Positions 8,276 through 17,061 of a stretch of 64,000 nt of DNA are shown here, one piece after another. Every line of letters starts with the position of its first letter. The stretch's first letter is position 1. A program made the position numbers and the translations under genes. The notes beneath the pieces are model-generated. The model saw only the letters and a program-made list of their open reading frames with translations. It did not search any database and was not told the DNA's origin. The DNA lies in NCBI GenBank assembly GCA_003104905.1, contig PQAS01000047.1, forward strand, positions 1 to 64,000, given 5' to 3'. The DNA is from Candidatus Methanoperedentaceae archaeon (GTDB taxonomy: Archaea > Halobacteriota > Methanosarcinia > Methanosarcinales > Methanoperedenaceae).

Positions 8276-9223
8276 TTAATTCAGGCCCCGCTTTCGTATC
8301 ATATAAACAGCGATAAAAAGTCCTGACGCAGATATTACTTCGAATCCTGGTAATTTTGCCGCAGGAGCTTCCGGAGTTTTTGTTGTGTTTTCCTTTTTCA
8401 CCGTTTCTGCGGGCGAAACCGCTGTTTTTTCCGGTTTTGCCGGTGCTTTTTGCTGCTCTGACAGTTTCGTCTCGTCCGTGTGGCAGGCAGAGCACTTTAA
8501 TCCTGTCTGTGAGGTTAATTTCCCTATCTTGTTGAATTCATGAAGCTGGTCTATTTCATGGCATCTTGTACACTTAGGTACGACAACTTGATTATTCTCT
8601 TGATGGCAACTCTTGCAATCCACCTTTGAAGCATGAATCTGATGTGGTATCTCGCTGCCATTTGCTTTTGATGTACCTTTGTGGCATTCATAACATCCTG
8701 TCTTTTCATCCACAGGTGCATGGATGGTCGCTACACTGGTAGCCGCATGGCAGTTCTGGCATATAAGTACCATTCCCTCTGACTTAAGTGGTTTTACGAT
8801 TTCCGGCGGGGACTTGTGACATTTTACACAGGAGGTATCCTTTCCATGAACATTTATCAGGTCCTGGTGGCAATGAGAGCATACAGCATCGCTGATCAGA
8901 TTATTATGTACCCCTGCTATGTCCTTATGGCAATATGCGCATGTCTGTGTTGCCACTTTTCCGGCATGTACCTGGTGGATTGGCCCATTATGGCATTTTG
9001 TGCACTGGGGTGTTGATACATTGAGCTTGGCGCCATGGCAGTCAACGCAATCCACTGGTTTATTGGCATGGATAATATGTGGTGGATCTGCATGGCATTT
9101 TTTACAATTGACATCATTTGCTGTCAGTAAAGATGCTGAAAAGTTCGCTTCCGCTGCATATGCTGCTGTCGAAAATACGACAGACATGAAAATCAATAAT
9201 ATAATTATTCTTCCAATCCTCAT
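8276..9223 (-). CDS. Secreted 11-haem c-type cytochrome with PGF-CTERM-like anchor
   Basis: A 315-residue protein with a signal peptide (first ~23 residues, ending FSTAAYA) and eleven CxxCH haem-binding motifs: CKKCH, CVDCH, CTKCH, CAYCH, CSHCH, CVKCH, CQNCH, CYECH, CKSCH, CTRCH and CSACH. Additional histidines (HIIH, HQVH, HQIH) are available as distal ligands. After the last haem there is a Lys/Glu/Ala/Pro-rich spacer and then LPGFEVISASGLFIAVYMI plus RKRG. This matches the PGF-CTERM tripartite sorting signal processed by archaeosortase, so the protein is probably anchored in the cell envelope facing outward. Such cytochromes serve extracellular electron transfer in ANME archaea. No maturation or partner genes are adjacent. 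It is divergent from the DUF366 gene, with a 195-base spacer. Confidence 0.9.
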   Translation of the reverse strand: MRIGRIIILLIFMSVVFSTAAYAAEANFSASLLTANDVNCKKCHADPPHIIHANKPVDCVDCHGAKLNVSTPQCTKCHNGPIHQVHAGKVATQTCAYCHKDIAGVHNNLISDAVCSHCHQDLINVHGKDTSCVKCHKSPPEIVKPLKSEGMVLICQNCHAATSVATIHAPVDEKTGCYECHKGTSKANGSEIPHQIHASKVDCKSCHQENNQVVVPKCTRCHEIDQLHEFNKIGKLTSQTGLKCSACHTDETKLSEQQKAPAKPEKTAVSPAETVKKENTTKTPEAPAAKLPGFEVISASGLFIAVYMIRKRGLN

Positions 9224-9418
9224 ATCAAATCATCCACCGATAACCCGTTTTTAGATGTTTCGTGTTGTGCATTGTATATTATTCTTTCGATTTGTTTTCT
9301 GGTTCATAAATGAATATGAAAAAATATCGAGAACATCCGGGAAACAACTAACTAAAACGAACTCGCAGAAACTTGACTAGTATTAAATATACTTGAGAAG
9401 CATGGATATCCAATTATT

Positions 9419-9979
9419 ATGAAATCAATAATCCTTACAGATACAATAAAATATGATGGCTCGCAGATCGCCCCGTTGTGGGCTTACAGCATGGGAATCA
9501 AAGGCGATTCAATAGTGGTTTTCCATGGTCCGATGGATGTGACATTTGAAAACATGAAGGACCTTGAGGATGAGAAAGCCGGTAAGACCATTAAAGGAGA
9601 TGACTTAATTCATTTTATCGTGGAGAGATTCGATTCACCTGCAAGTATGCGCCTTGCTTATTACATGCAGCGTCTTCTTATTGTATGCATAAGGGATGTA
9701 CTGGAAAAACATGACGTAAAAACGACCCGCAATGGCGATGACCTTTTTGTGAAAGAAAGAAAACTTACTGTAAGCATTGCCAGCGCCGGTGTAGCAAGTG
9801 AAAAAATTCATTGCGGGATAAATATCACTACACAGGGAACGCCGCATGATATACGCACAGCAGCGCTTCTTGATCTTGGGATAAAAGACTGGAAAGTCCC
9901 TGCAAAAGAGATCGCGGAAATTTTTATCCTGGAAATTGATGATATTGAAGGCGATATCGTCAAAACAAAAAGCCTATAA
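9419..9979 (+). CDS. DUF366 family protein
   Basis: A 186-residue soluble protein recognised as the archaeal DUF366 family; its function is not established. Visible blocks are WAYSMGIKGDSIVVFHGP near the N-terminus and TQGTPHDIRTAALLDLGI in the C-terminal half, with a central MRLAYYMQRLL helix. It has no signal peptide, membrane segment or metal motif. An AT-rich box aaatata at about 9385, some 30 bases before the ATG, could be its TATA element. The following membrane-protein gene starts only 35 bases downstream and may be co-transcribed. Confidence 0.7.
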   Translation: MKSIILTDTIKYDGSQIAPLWAYSMGIKGDSIVVFHGPMDVTFENMKDLEDEKAGKTIKGDDLIHFIVERFDSPASMRLAYYMQRLLIVCIRDVLEKHDVKTTRNGDDLFVKERKLTVSIASAGVASEKIHCGINITTQGTPHDIRTAALLDLGIKDWKVPAKEIAEIFILEIDDIEGDIVKTKSL

Positions 9980-10014
9980 ATAATTAAGTCGTCAAGTAAA
10001 AACACAAAAGGGTA

Positions 10015-10935
10015 ATGAATATGGTGGAAGATATTAGTAAAATTATCAGTAATGGCTTCGGGACATATACGAGAAATCTGAACATCTGTATTCCTTTTAT
10101 TCTTAATTTTATCCTGTCGTTCTCACTGGCCATGATTATGATCGTTTTTGCATTTGCGTATATATTGGGCTCGTCTTTATCGAATCTTGAGAACGCAAAG
10201 AGTCCAGAGGCTATTGCCGCCATATTGTTCCCTCTTATTTCCCAGCATATGATGGAAATCGCTATCCTTGTTTTAGTAATTTTACTGGTTGTTCTTTTCC
10301 TCCAGGCATATTTCATTTCGGGAGCTATCGGAATGGCGATACAGGCTAACGAATCCGGAAAATCCTTATTGCAAACGATGAGAGATGCCGGAAAAAAGAA
10401 TATTGTGAATATGTTTTTTGCACAGTTGCTCTTCGGTTTGCTTTCACTCGCAGGCATAGTGTTCATTGTACCGGGAGCAATGAGGACAGATTTTTCTCAA
10501 ATATTGACTTCAGAAAATCCAGGGGATGCTGCATTACTTTTTGGTGGATTTTTCTTATGGATGGTATATCTGCTAATTTTGGGTATTCTTCTGGCCGTTT
10601 TCAGTTATGCACTTGTCGCAGATAATCTTGGGCCATTAGAGAGCATGTCGAAAAGTGTTTCCTTTTTCAAGCAAAATAAGATTGACATGATCTTGTTTCT
10701 TCTGGCTATTTTTTTTATTAGCATAGCTTTTGTAATTATTGAAGCAATTATAGGATCAATAATAACAAATAATTTCCTGAGGGAATCCATAAGCCAATCT
10801 ATTTCACTGATAATCATCCAGCCACTTACAACAATCCTGTTTGTAAGGTTCTATATGGCCAAAACCGACAAAAAACTCTTTATCGATGATCTCCTCGCAC
10901 ATCCGAATGATCTCGTGGATATAGACAGAAATTAA
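10015..10935 (+). CDS. Polytopic membrane protein of unknown function
   Basis: 306 residues with about six strongly hydrophobic segments (near residues 25-50, 80-110, 135-155, 170-200, 220-245 and 255-275) and short polar ends. The general pattern, an N-terminal amphipathic stretch then long pairs of helices with GMAIQA and DNLGPLESM loops, resembles a widespread archaeal six-helix family related to the membrane part of glycerophosphoryl diester phosphodiesterase. I do not assign an activity. Start options are ATG 10015 or ATG 10021. It lies between DUF366 and an XRE-CBS regulator, all on the plus strand. Confidence 0.7.
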   Translation: MNMVEDISKIISNGFGTYTRNLNICIPFILNFILSFSLAMIMIVFAFAYILGSSLSNLENAKSPEAIAAILFPLISQHMMEIAILVLVILLVVLFLQAYFISGAIGMAIQANESGKSLLQTMRDAGKKNIVNMFFAQLLFGLLSLAGIVFIVPGAMRTDFSQILTSENPGDAALLFGGFFLWMVYLLILGILLAVFSYALVADNLGPLESMSKSVSFFKQNKIDMILFLLAIFFISIAFVIIEAIIGSIITNNFLRESISQSISLIIIQPLTTILFVRFYMAKTDKKLFIDDLLAHPNDLVDIDRN

Positions 10936-10982
10936 TATTCTATAGTAAATTTAATATATAACTTATTACCCATAGTAATATA

Positions 10983-11540
10983 ATGTTTCTTCCAACTCCA
11001 GACGATATAAAGAAATTAAGGCTTGAACTGAACCTGACACAACACTTGCTTGCATCACGTGCGGGTGTGAGCCAGCCTCTTATCGCCCGTATAGAATCGG
11101 GAGATGTTGACCCCAGGCTGTCAACACTTCATAAAATTTTCAAGGTTTTTGATGAAGCGCATAAAGAAAAGATCGATGTCAGGAAAATTATGCATCCTTC
11201 TGTTATCCATACAAGTTCGGATCGTTCAGTCGAGGAAGCGGCCAGGATTATGGAAGAGCATAGTTTTTCCCAGATGCCCGTGATCGACAATGGTGTTCCT
11301 GTTGGCAGCATTTCCACGGAACAGATAGTTCGCTCAATGACTGACCATGACTTGAGGAAGGTGTCCCACCTTCTTGTTCGAAACATCATGGGCGACTCTT
11401 TTCCCACGACCTCCCCGACAACGGATGCCAATACTGTCTCAAGGATCCTTGAAAAGAGTCCGGCTGTCCTTGTGCTGGAAACGGGGAAGGTTATAGGTGT
11501 TGTTACAAAACACGATATTATGAAGATGTTACGAGTGTGA
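10983..11540 (+). CDS. XRE-family transcriptional regulator with paired CBS domains
   Basis: 185 residues. An N-terminal helix-turn-helix of the Cro/CI type (LRLELNLTQHLLASRAGVSQ, about residues 10-30) is followed by two CBS motifs: MHPSVIHTSSDRSVEEAARI to ISTEQIVRSM, then IMGDSFPTTSPTTDANTVSR to TKHDIMKMLRV. CBS pairs usually bind adenine nucleotides or S-adenosyl compounds, so this is likely a ligand-sensing DNA-binding protein. The fusion is common in methanogens. The ATG follows a TATA-like atatataac about 25-30 bases upstream, which suggests a short or absent leader. Targets are unknown; the membrane-protein gene upstream is one candidate. Confidence 0.88.
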   Translation: MFLPTPDDIKKLRLELNLTQHLLASRAGVSQPLIARIESGDVDPRLSTLHKIFKVFDEAHKEKIDVRKIMHPSVIHTSSDRSVEEAARIMEEHSFSQMPVIDNGVPVGSISTEQIVRSMTDHDLRKVSHLLVRNIMGDSFPTTSPTTDANTVSRILEKSPAVLVLETGKVIGVVTKHDIMKMLRV

Positions 11541-11599
11541 AAAACTGACTATATTTCATGTGGACAATAAGCCTATATACTCAAAAATCAATTATAAGT

Positions 11600-11785
11600 T
11601 TCCAGACCTACGAAATCTGGAAAATCGTGTTGATAGGTCCTTGCGGGAGAACGGCAACGCCAAATCGATGACCGTACAGACAACCCCAATGCGGTACACG
11701 CGAAATTACCTGACACGAGGGTAACGGGGACGGACAACGGCAACAGCCAATGGGTGAGATCTCTGAGTTAGTGTCAGGTTACAGC
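11600..11785 (+). other. GC-rich structured-RNA-like intergenic element
   Basis: The 363-base gap before threonine synthase is AT-rich at both ends but contains a distinctly GC-rich core. It begins with a perfect 8 bp hairpin (tttccaga/tctggaaa, 11600-11623). It contains two related blocks, acggcaacgccaa and acggcaacagccaat. An 8 bp complementary pair, cctgacac near 11720 and gtgtcagg near 11772, would close a large stem. A TATA-like tatatac at about 11573 precedes it. No reading frame is convincing. It could be a non-coding RNA, a leader element of thrC, or a fragment of a group II intron RNA domain, which the sequence style recalls. The strand is assumed from the flanking genes. Confidence 0.35.
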
Positions 11786-11903
11786 AAAATAAAGCCGATT
11801 ATTGGATTTTCTTCATTAGCTCTCAATGCATACAGGTCCTGATGTCTATGGCTTTCCTCAGTCCTGCCGAGAATATTTATCAAAAGAAAGTGAATTAATA
11901 CTC

Positions 11904-13043
11904 ATGGTGTATGTAACCGGATTTAGATGTTTCAGATGCGGTAGGCTTTATAAACCCTCTGAAATTGAGCACTTGCCGATCCCGAGATGCGAATGCGGCT
12001 CGGCCCTTGATGCTGAATATGATTACAGATCAATAAAGAAAGTAATACTCCGTGATGAATTTATGCGAACTACCCCGACTCACTGGAAATACTGGGCTTT
12101 CATGCCCGTAAAAGATCTTTCTAAGTGCATCACGATTGGTGAAGGCGCAACACCTCTCCTGGAGAATAAAAAGCTTTCAAAAAAAGGTCGACTGCTCATT
12201 AAATATGAAGCTGCAAATCCGACAGGTTCTTTTAAGGACAGGGGTTCCTCCCTTGAAATAACAAAAGCACTTGAGTTCAAGAAGAAAAAAGTAGCCCTTG
12301 CATCCACAGGCAATATGGGCGCCTCCATAGCTGCGTATGCGGCTTATGCGGGACTTGAATGCAAAGTATTCATTCCCGATATCGTAGGAAAAGAGAAGAT
12401 AACCCAGATTAAAGCATACGGAGCAGAAACGATAGCGGTGGATGGTGATTATTCGGTTGCCATGAAGCGTGCCGAAGAATACGTAATATCGAACACCGAT
12501 TCATTCCTTACAGGGGATTATCCATGGCGCTCGGAAGGCACAAAGACCGTGGGATTTGAAATAGCAGACCAGTTGTACTGGCATGTTCCTGATTATATTG
12601 TAGTCCCGATTGGCAATGGCACACTGATATACAGCATCTATGAAGCTTTCCGCGAGCTTTCATTGGTTGGAATAACCGGCAAAATACCGCGAATTATAGG
12701 TGTCCAGGTTGAAAATTGCTCTCCGGTAGCGGACGCCTGGGAAAACAACCTGAATGAAATAATCCCGGTACGAAATCCTAAAACAATAGCAACAGCCATT
12801 GCATGCGGTGACCCGATAGATGGCCTGGCTGCCCTTAAGGCAATAAGGGATTCAGGAGGCTTCGCTGTCAAGATCACAGATAATGATGCGCTGTTGGCAC
12901 GCAATTCTCTCTCCCGCAACGGTATTTTTGTTGAGCCCAGCGGTGCTGTTGCGTATGCCGGTTATATAAAGAATAATCTGGAAGGTACGGTAGTCTGTAT
13001 CGCTACAGGACATGGATTGAAAGATATGTACGGGCTGGCATAG
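11904..13043 (+). CDS. thrC: Threonine synthase
   Basis: Converts O-phospho-L-homoserine to L-threonine using PLP. From the ATG at 11904 (380 residues) the protein opens with a rubredoxin-like zinc ribbon (C9, C12, C29, C31), as is usual in archaeal threonine synthases. PLP lysine K111 lies in NPTGSFKDRGSS. The phosphate-binding glycine loop is VVPIGNGTL, and the C-terminus has EPSGAVAYAG. An upstream in-frame ATG at 11826 would add 26 residues unrelated to the family, so the internal start is preferred. It may share a leader with the structured element upstream. It converges with the ABC permease, with only 5 bases between stops. Confidence 0.93.
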   Translation: MVYVTGFRCFRCGRLYKPSEIEHLPIPRCECGSALDAEYDYRSIKKVILRDEFMRTTPTHWKYWAFMPVKDLSKCITIGEGATPLLENKKLSKKGRLLIKYEAANPTGSFKDRGSSLEITKALEFKKKKVALASTGNMGASIAAYAAYAGLECKVFIPDIVGKEKITQIKAYGAETIAVDGDYSVAMKRAEEYVISNTDSFLTGDYPWRSEGTKTVGFEIADQLYWHVPDYIVVPIGNGTLIYSIYEAFRELSLVGITGKIPRIIGVQVENCSPVADAWENNLNEIIPVRNPKTIATAIACGDPIDGLAALKAIRDSGGFAVKITDNDALLARNSLSRNGIFVEPSGAVAYAGYIKNNLEGTVVCIATGHGLKDMYGLA

Positions 13044-13048
13044 CAGGC

Positions 13049-13855
13049 TTATTCCGACAACTTCAAAAGCATTCCTGAACGTCTTGCATCGATAATAGCC
13101 CTGTCCATGGCTAACATCCCAATAACCAGATAGAAAAAACCAAGCGCGAAACCCAGCATTACATTTGCCTCCCCAAATCCATAAAAAGACCTGATATATT
13201 CAAGAAAATAGGTAAGAGGAATCGCTTTCGCTATGATCTGTACGCCGTGAGGAAGCATAGAAACAGGATAATATATCCCGCAAATGAACATCATTATTCC
13301 CGTTAATGTCCAGGCTGCTACCTCAGCCCTCTGCCCGAACTTAAGAATAGATATACAAACAAGTATCCCGACCGAGACTGAAGTCAGGAAAAGACCGCTC
13401 AAAAAAACCATTGTCGGCCAGACTCCGGCAACAAGAAAATCAAAACCAAAAAAATAATAGGACAGAACCATAAGTAGAATAAACACAAATGTGCTTCTGA
13501 GTATCCCGAAAAGAAGGGAACCGATTATGAGGTGGAAACCCCGGACGGGTGCCATGAATGTGTGTTTCACGCTTTTGCTCCACATATCAAAAAGCATTAC
13601 ATAGGCAATATCTATCTGGCATACCTGGATTATGCTAAGAGCGATCGCCCCTATCAGGAGAAAAGAGGCCGTAGTCTGTGCCATTGAAAAAAATGTTGAC
13701 ATGAGACCAATGGACATCAGGCCGATAAAAGGCCAGAATATCACCTCAAAAATTGTAAAGAAATTCCGTTTCGCTATTATCCAGCTTTTATAAAAAGAGG
13801 CACCAATTCTGCCGATGTCAATTCCCGGATCAAGCATTATTTTCTCCCGAATCAC
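13049..13855 (-). CDS. ABC-2 type transporter permease without adjacent ATPase
   Basis: 268 residues with about six hydrophobic helices in the ABC-2 layout: a cytoplasmic N-terminus with the amphipathic SWIIAKRNFFTIFEVIFWP stretch, a long loop with WSKSVKHTFMAPVRGFHLI, and the conserved GIYYPVSMLPHGVQIIAKAI segment before the last helices. Such permeases pair with a DrrA-like ATPase to export drugs, lipids or polysaccharide. No ATPase is next to it; the nearest candidate in the window is at 53601. Its start overlaps the end of the histidine kinase gene by 26 bases (an alternative ATG at 13837 would reduce this), so the two are probably one transcript. Confidence 0.85.
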   Translation of the reverse strand: MIREKIMLDPGIDIGRIGASFYKSWIIAKRNFFTIFEVIFWPFIGLMSIGLMSTFFSMAQTTASFLLIGAIALSIIQVCQIDIAYVMLFDMWSKSVKHTFMAPVRGFHLIIGSLLFGILRSTFVFILLMVLSYYFFGFDFLVAGVWPTMVFLSGLFLTSVSVGILVCISILKFGQRAEVAAWTLTGIMMFICGIYYPVSMLPHGVQIIAKAIPLTYFLEYIRSFYGFGEANVMLGFALGFFYLVIGMLAMDRAIIDARRSGMLLKLSE

Positions 13856-16307
13856 ATCTTAATTTAGGCAATATTATGTGAAATGTGCTTCCATGCCCAT
13901 TGCTTTGCGCCCATATCGACCCATAGTGTTTGTCTATTATACTTTTGCATATCGAGAGTCCGAGTCCAACCCCTCCGTATTTCCTGTTTGATGATCCATC
14001 CACCTGGTAGAACCTGTCAAAAACGGTCATTAATTTTTCCGACGGAATACCTATACCCGTATCTGAAATACTGATCTTGACCTGTTCTATATATTCTATA
14101 GCCCGGATTGTAATTTTTCCTTTCCGGGGGGTGAATTTTATCGCATTTATGAGCAAATTCATTATTACCTGTACCAATCTGTCCTCATCCCCCCAAATTT
14201 CCGGAAGTGGTTGAATATCCTTAATTATTATAATTTGTTTATCATTGGCCTGAGGATATATGTCCTGAATCGATTTTGAAAGAATGTTGTTTACGGAAAC
14301 AAGCCCGAACTGCAAACCAAGCCTATTATTATCAAGATTTAAAGTATCAAGTAATTCTTTTATAAGTTTGATCAACCTGTCAGAATTTCGAAGTATTATT
14401 TCAAGGCTCTTTTTTTGCTCCGGATTGATCTTACCCATTGTTTCATCATCGAGCAATTCCACAAAACCCCTGATAGATGTAAGTGGTGTCAATAATTCAT
14501 GTGTGATATTCGAAATAAATTCAGTCTTGATCCTGTCTGCTTCAATTAATTCTTCGTATGATTTTTCCAATTTTTTATGATAATCATTTACCTTTTGTTC
14601 CATCATCTTTTTTTCAGTAATATCCCTGGCTATTCCATGAATTGCGACAATCCGATCATTATCTTTGATGATCCTGTTTCTAAACTCAAAAAAAAGATGC
14701 TTTTTATTTTTTGAGATTAACTCCAGGAGAATAGGTTGTTTTACTGGTTCTCCGGATATGTATTTTTTTATTACTTCTTGCGCGATTTCTAAACTTTCCG
14801 GCGCCAGCCATCTGGATATATTGGTTCCGATTATTTCCTTTGTAGTACATTCCAGTATTCTGGCTCCGGCATCATTCATTGTAAGGAAAAAGCCATTTAT
14901 ATCATGGGTATAAATACCATCATTTGCGTTCTCGAAAAGTTCGCGGTATCTTGCTTCAGATTCCTTGAGTCTTTGCTCAATTTTCAGTTTCTCAGTTATA
15001 TCGCATCCGATGCCGTGAATTCCGATAATCCTGTTTCCTTCTTTGACGAGACGCGTTCTTACCTCGGCCCATCTGTGCTCCCCATCATTACATATTAACT
15101 CATATACTACCGGTTCTTTAATCGTTACACCCGAAGTATTCCTTTTAATCCTTTGTTTTGCGGATTCGAAACTTTCGGGCGTTAGCCACCTTGAGATATT
15201 AGTTCCTATTATCTCTTCTTTGCTGGCACCAAGTGTCCTGCACCCCGCATTATTGATCGTTTTGAAGAATCCACGGGTATCGATCATATACATCGGATCC
15301 TGGGCATTTTCAAAAAGGTCACGGTATTTTGCTTCGGATTCTTTTAGTTCCGATTCCAGTGTTATATGTTCTGTAATATCTTTAGCAATAAATACAAATT
15401 TCTTTTGACAATTATTAATTATTTCAAAATGGGATATTAATAAATATCTTGTCTGGCCATCCCTGGCAACAATTTTTGCCTTCATATTTTGCCCGGCACT
15501 TCCATGATATCCATCCCTAAAGTTGAGTCCGCCATCGGGTATTATTTTATCGAAAGATTTTCCCAATAACTCATCTCTGGGCCAGCCTGTTATATTAAAA
15601 AACGAATCATTTCCAAACTCTATTTTACCCTGGTCATCAACAACTGCAATACCGTCGATCGAGGATTCAATAATGCTCCTGAGATACCTTTCGGAAGAAT
15701 ATAGAGCATTATGCATTTCCTTGATCTTTTCCTCAAGCTGCTCTTTATGGTCATTAAGTTCCTGTATATTGGTCTTAAGCTTAATGCACATCCTGGCGTT
15801 TTGAACTATGGACGAAGCCTGGGAAGCTGCAATATTCACAAAGTTGATTTCTTCTTCATTGAAATCATGTACTTCTTCCCTGTATACATTTAACAATCCG
15901 ATGACTTTCAATCCTTTTTTTAAAGGAGTGAATATTTGCGCCGAAAAACCAAATTCTTTAGCAATATGATGCCAGGGTCTGTTTTTTGGCTCATTATAAA
16001 TATTCGGGACAGCAAAATATTTTCCCGTCTTTAGAACCGTACCTGATGGACTGGATGATATTGACAACCCGGCTTCATTTGCTGCTCTATAAACCTTTTC
16101 GATATAATCAGTTGAAAGGCCGAATGAAGATACCATCTTCAAATCCTCCGTTTCTTCATCGACAAGCATCAATGTACCTGAATGAGCATTCATTGTTTTA
16201 CATGTGATTTTAAGGATTTCCTGCAGTATATTTTCAAATTCAAGCGAAATATCTATTGATGCTATATCCGATAATGCTTTCAGCTTTATTGATTCTTCTA
16301 CTTCCAT
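13830..16307 (-). CDS. Sensor histidine kinase, GAF-PAS-PAS-PAS-HisKA-HATPase
   Basis: 825 residues with no membrane segment, so a cytoplasmic sensor. A GAF domain fills residues ~15-180 (MNAHSGTLMLVDEETEDLKM). A short coiled coil and three PAS domains follow (starting near RYLRSIIESSIDGIAVVDD, KYRDLFENAQDPMYMI and RYRELFENANDGIYTH). The last two are near-duplicates. The dimerisation/phosphoacceptor helix contains ITHELLTPLTSIRGF. The ATPase domain shows N-box NLLINAIKF, DTGIGIP and GVGLGLSICKSIID. It is first in a probable two-gene unit with the ABC-2 permease. No response regulator is nearby. Such orphan multi-PAS kinases are abundant in Methanosarcinales. Ligands are unknown. Confidence 0.93.
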   Translation of the reverse strand: MEVEESIKLKALSDIASIDISLEFENILQEILKITCKTMNAHSGTLMLVDEETEDLKMVSSFGLSTDYIEKVYRAANEAGLSISSSPSGTVLKTGKYFAVPNIYNEPKNRPWHHIAKEFGFSAQIFTPLKKGLKVIGLLNVYREEVHDFNEEEINFVNIAASQASSIVQNARMCIKLKTNIQELNDHKEQLEEKIKEMHNALYSSERYLRSIIESSIDGIAVVDDQGKIEFGNDSFFNITGWPRDELLGKSFDKIIPDGGLNFRDGYHGSAGQNMKAKIVARDGQTRYLLISHFEIINNCQKKFVFIAKDITEHITLESELKESEAKYRDLFENAQDPMYMIDTRGFFKTINNAGCRTLGASKEEIIGTNISRWLTPESFESAKQRIKRNTSGVTIKEPVVYELICNDGEHRWAEVRTRLVKEGNRIIGIHGIGCDITEKLKIEQRLKESEARYRELFENANDGIYTHDINGFFLTMNDAGARILECTTKEIIGTNISRWLAPESLEIAQEVIKKYISGEPVKQPILLELISKNKKHLFFEFRNRIIKDNDRIVAIHGIARDITEKKMMEQKVNDYHKKLEKSYEELIEADRIKTEFISNITHELLTPLTSIRGFVELLDDETMGKINPEQKKSLEIILRNSDRLIKLIKELLDTLNLDNNRLGLQFGLVSVNNILSKSIQDIYPQANDKQIIIIKDIQPLPEIWGDEDRLVQVIMNLLINAIKFTPRKGKITIRAIEYIEQVKISISDTGIGIPSEKLMTVFDRFYQVDGSSNRKYGGVGLGLSICKSIIDKHYGSIWAQSNGHGSTFHIILPKLRCDSGENNA

Positions 16308-16362
16308 AACCTAAAGCCCAGGATATTGTTTACGATATACTTTAATTTATCTAAATATTATT

Positions 16363-17001
16363 TTAAACTATTTTTTCATTAGAATGTTCATTCTTCAGGA
16401 TTAAAGTCAGTTTAATTAGCCTGTTCATAGTCTTATGCATGCTTTTCAATCCTTCCTCATCTTCTTTTGCCCCATCTGCTCCTTTATCCTTTGACCAGAA
16501 AGTTCCTCCCAGATTACTCCCGAACGACCCGCCGCCGACAGGAATTGCTTCGTTTATAACATAAAAGTTAAGTATAGCCTGGATGGAGGGCTCCTGTCCG
16601 CCTATGCGGTCGCCTCCCACAGCAAAGGCTGCAGCTGGTTTGTTCAGGATAAAATGCAGGTCCTTGGCGGCAATAGCCCTGCACCTATCCATTAGCACCT
16701 TTGCCTGTCCGCTGACCATTCCCTGATATACAGGTGTTCCTATTATGATCGCATCAGTCCATTTGAGTTTATCATATACCTCCTGCATATCATCTTTATG
16801 TATGCACCCTTTTTTCTCCTTTATGCAGTAATCGCAATGGATACAGAAGTTCATTTTCTTTCCCATAACTGAAAAATATGCCGTCTCTACGTCATATTTT
16901 TCTTTTGCATATTTCAGGGCTTCCTGGACTATGTAATCAGTTGCGCCTTTTTTAGGACTTGCGCAGATGCCAAAAAGCTTGATTTTTTTCCCACTGTTCA
17001 C
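16363..17001 (-). CDS. Iron-sulfur flavoprotein (NADPH-dependent FMN reductase family)
   Basis: 212 residues with a flavodoxin-like fold. The N-terminal FGICASPKKGATDYIV is the FMN phosphate loop. The compact motif CIHCDYCIKEKKGC (about residues 53-66, C-x2-C-x2-C-x6-C) is the [4Fe-4S] ligand signature of the Isf proteins of methanogens. GTPVYQGMVSGQAKVLMDR is the usual flavin-contact segment. Isf of Methanosarcina takes electrons from ferredoxin and reduces O2 or H2O2 (established for the family). The start codon appears to be GTG at 17001. It stands alone between the kinase and the PAC2 gene. Confidence 0.88.
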   Translation of the reverse strand: MNSGKKIKLFGICASPKKGATDYIVQEALKYAKEKYDVETAYFSVMGKKMNFCIHCDYCIKEKKGCIHKDDMQEVYDKLKWTDAIIIGTPVYQGMVSGQAKVLMDRCRAIAAKDLHFILNKPAAAFAVGGDRIGGQEPSIQAILNFYVINEAIPVGGGSFGSNLGGTFWSKDKGADGAKEDEEGLKSMHKTMNRLIKLTLILKNEHSNEKIV

Positions 17002-17061
17002 ATATTATTAATCGACAAGGATACTCAAATATCTGACGGCACAAATCTTAAATATAATAAT

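Noticed and set aside
8919-9254. 111-residue plus-strand frame opposite the cytochrome gene
   Set aside because: The minus strand carries eleven CxxCH motifs, a signal peptide and a sorting tail; the opposite frame is a shadow.
11826-11903. Upstream start of threonine synthase
   Set aside because: The added 26 residues have no similarity to the family, whose zinc ribbon begins a few residues after the ATG at 11904.
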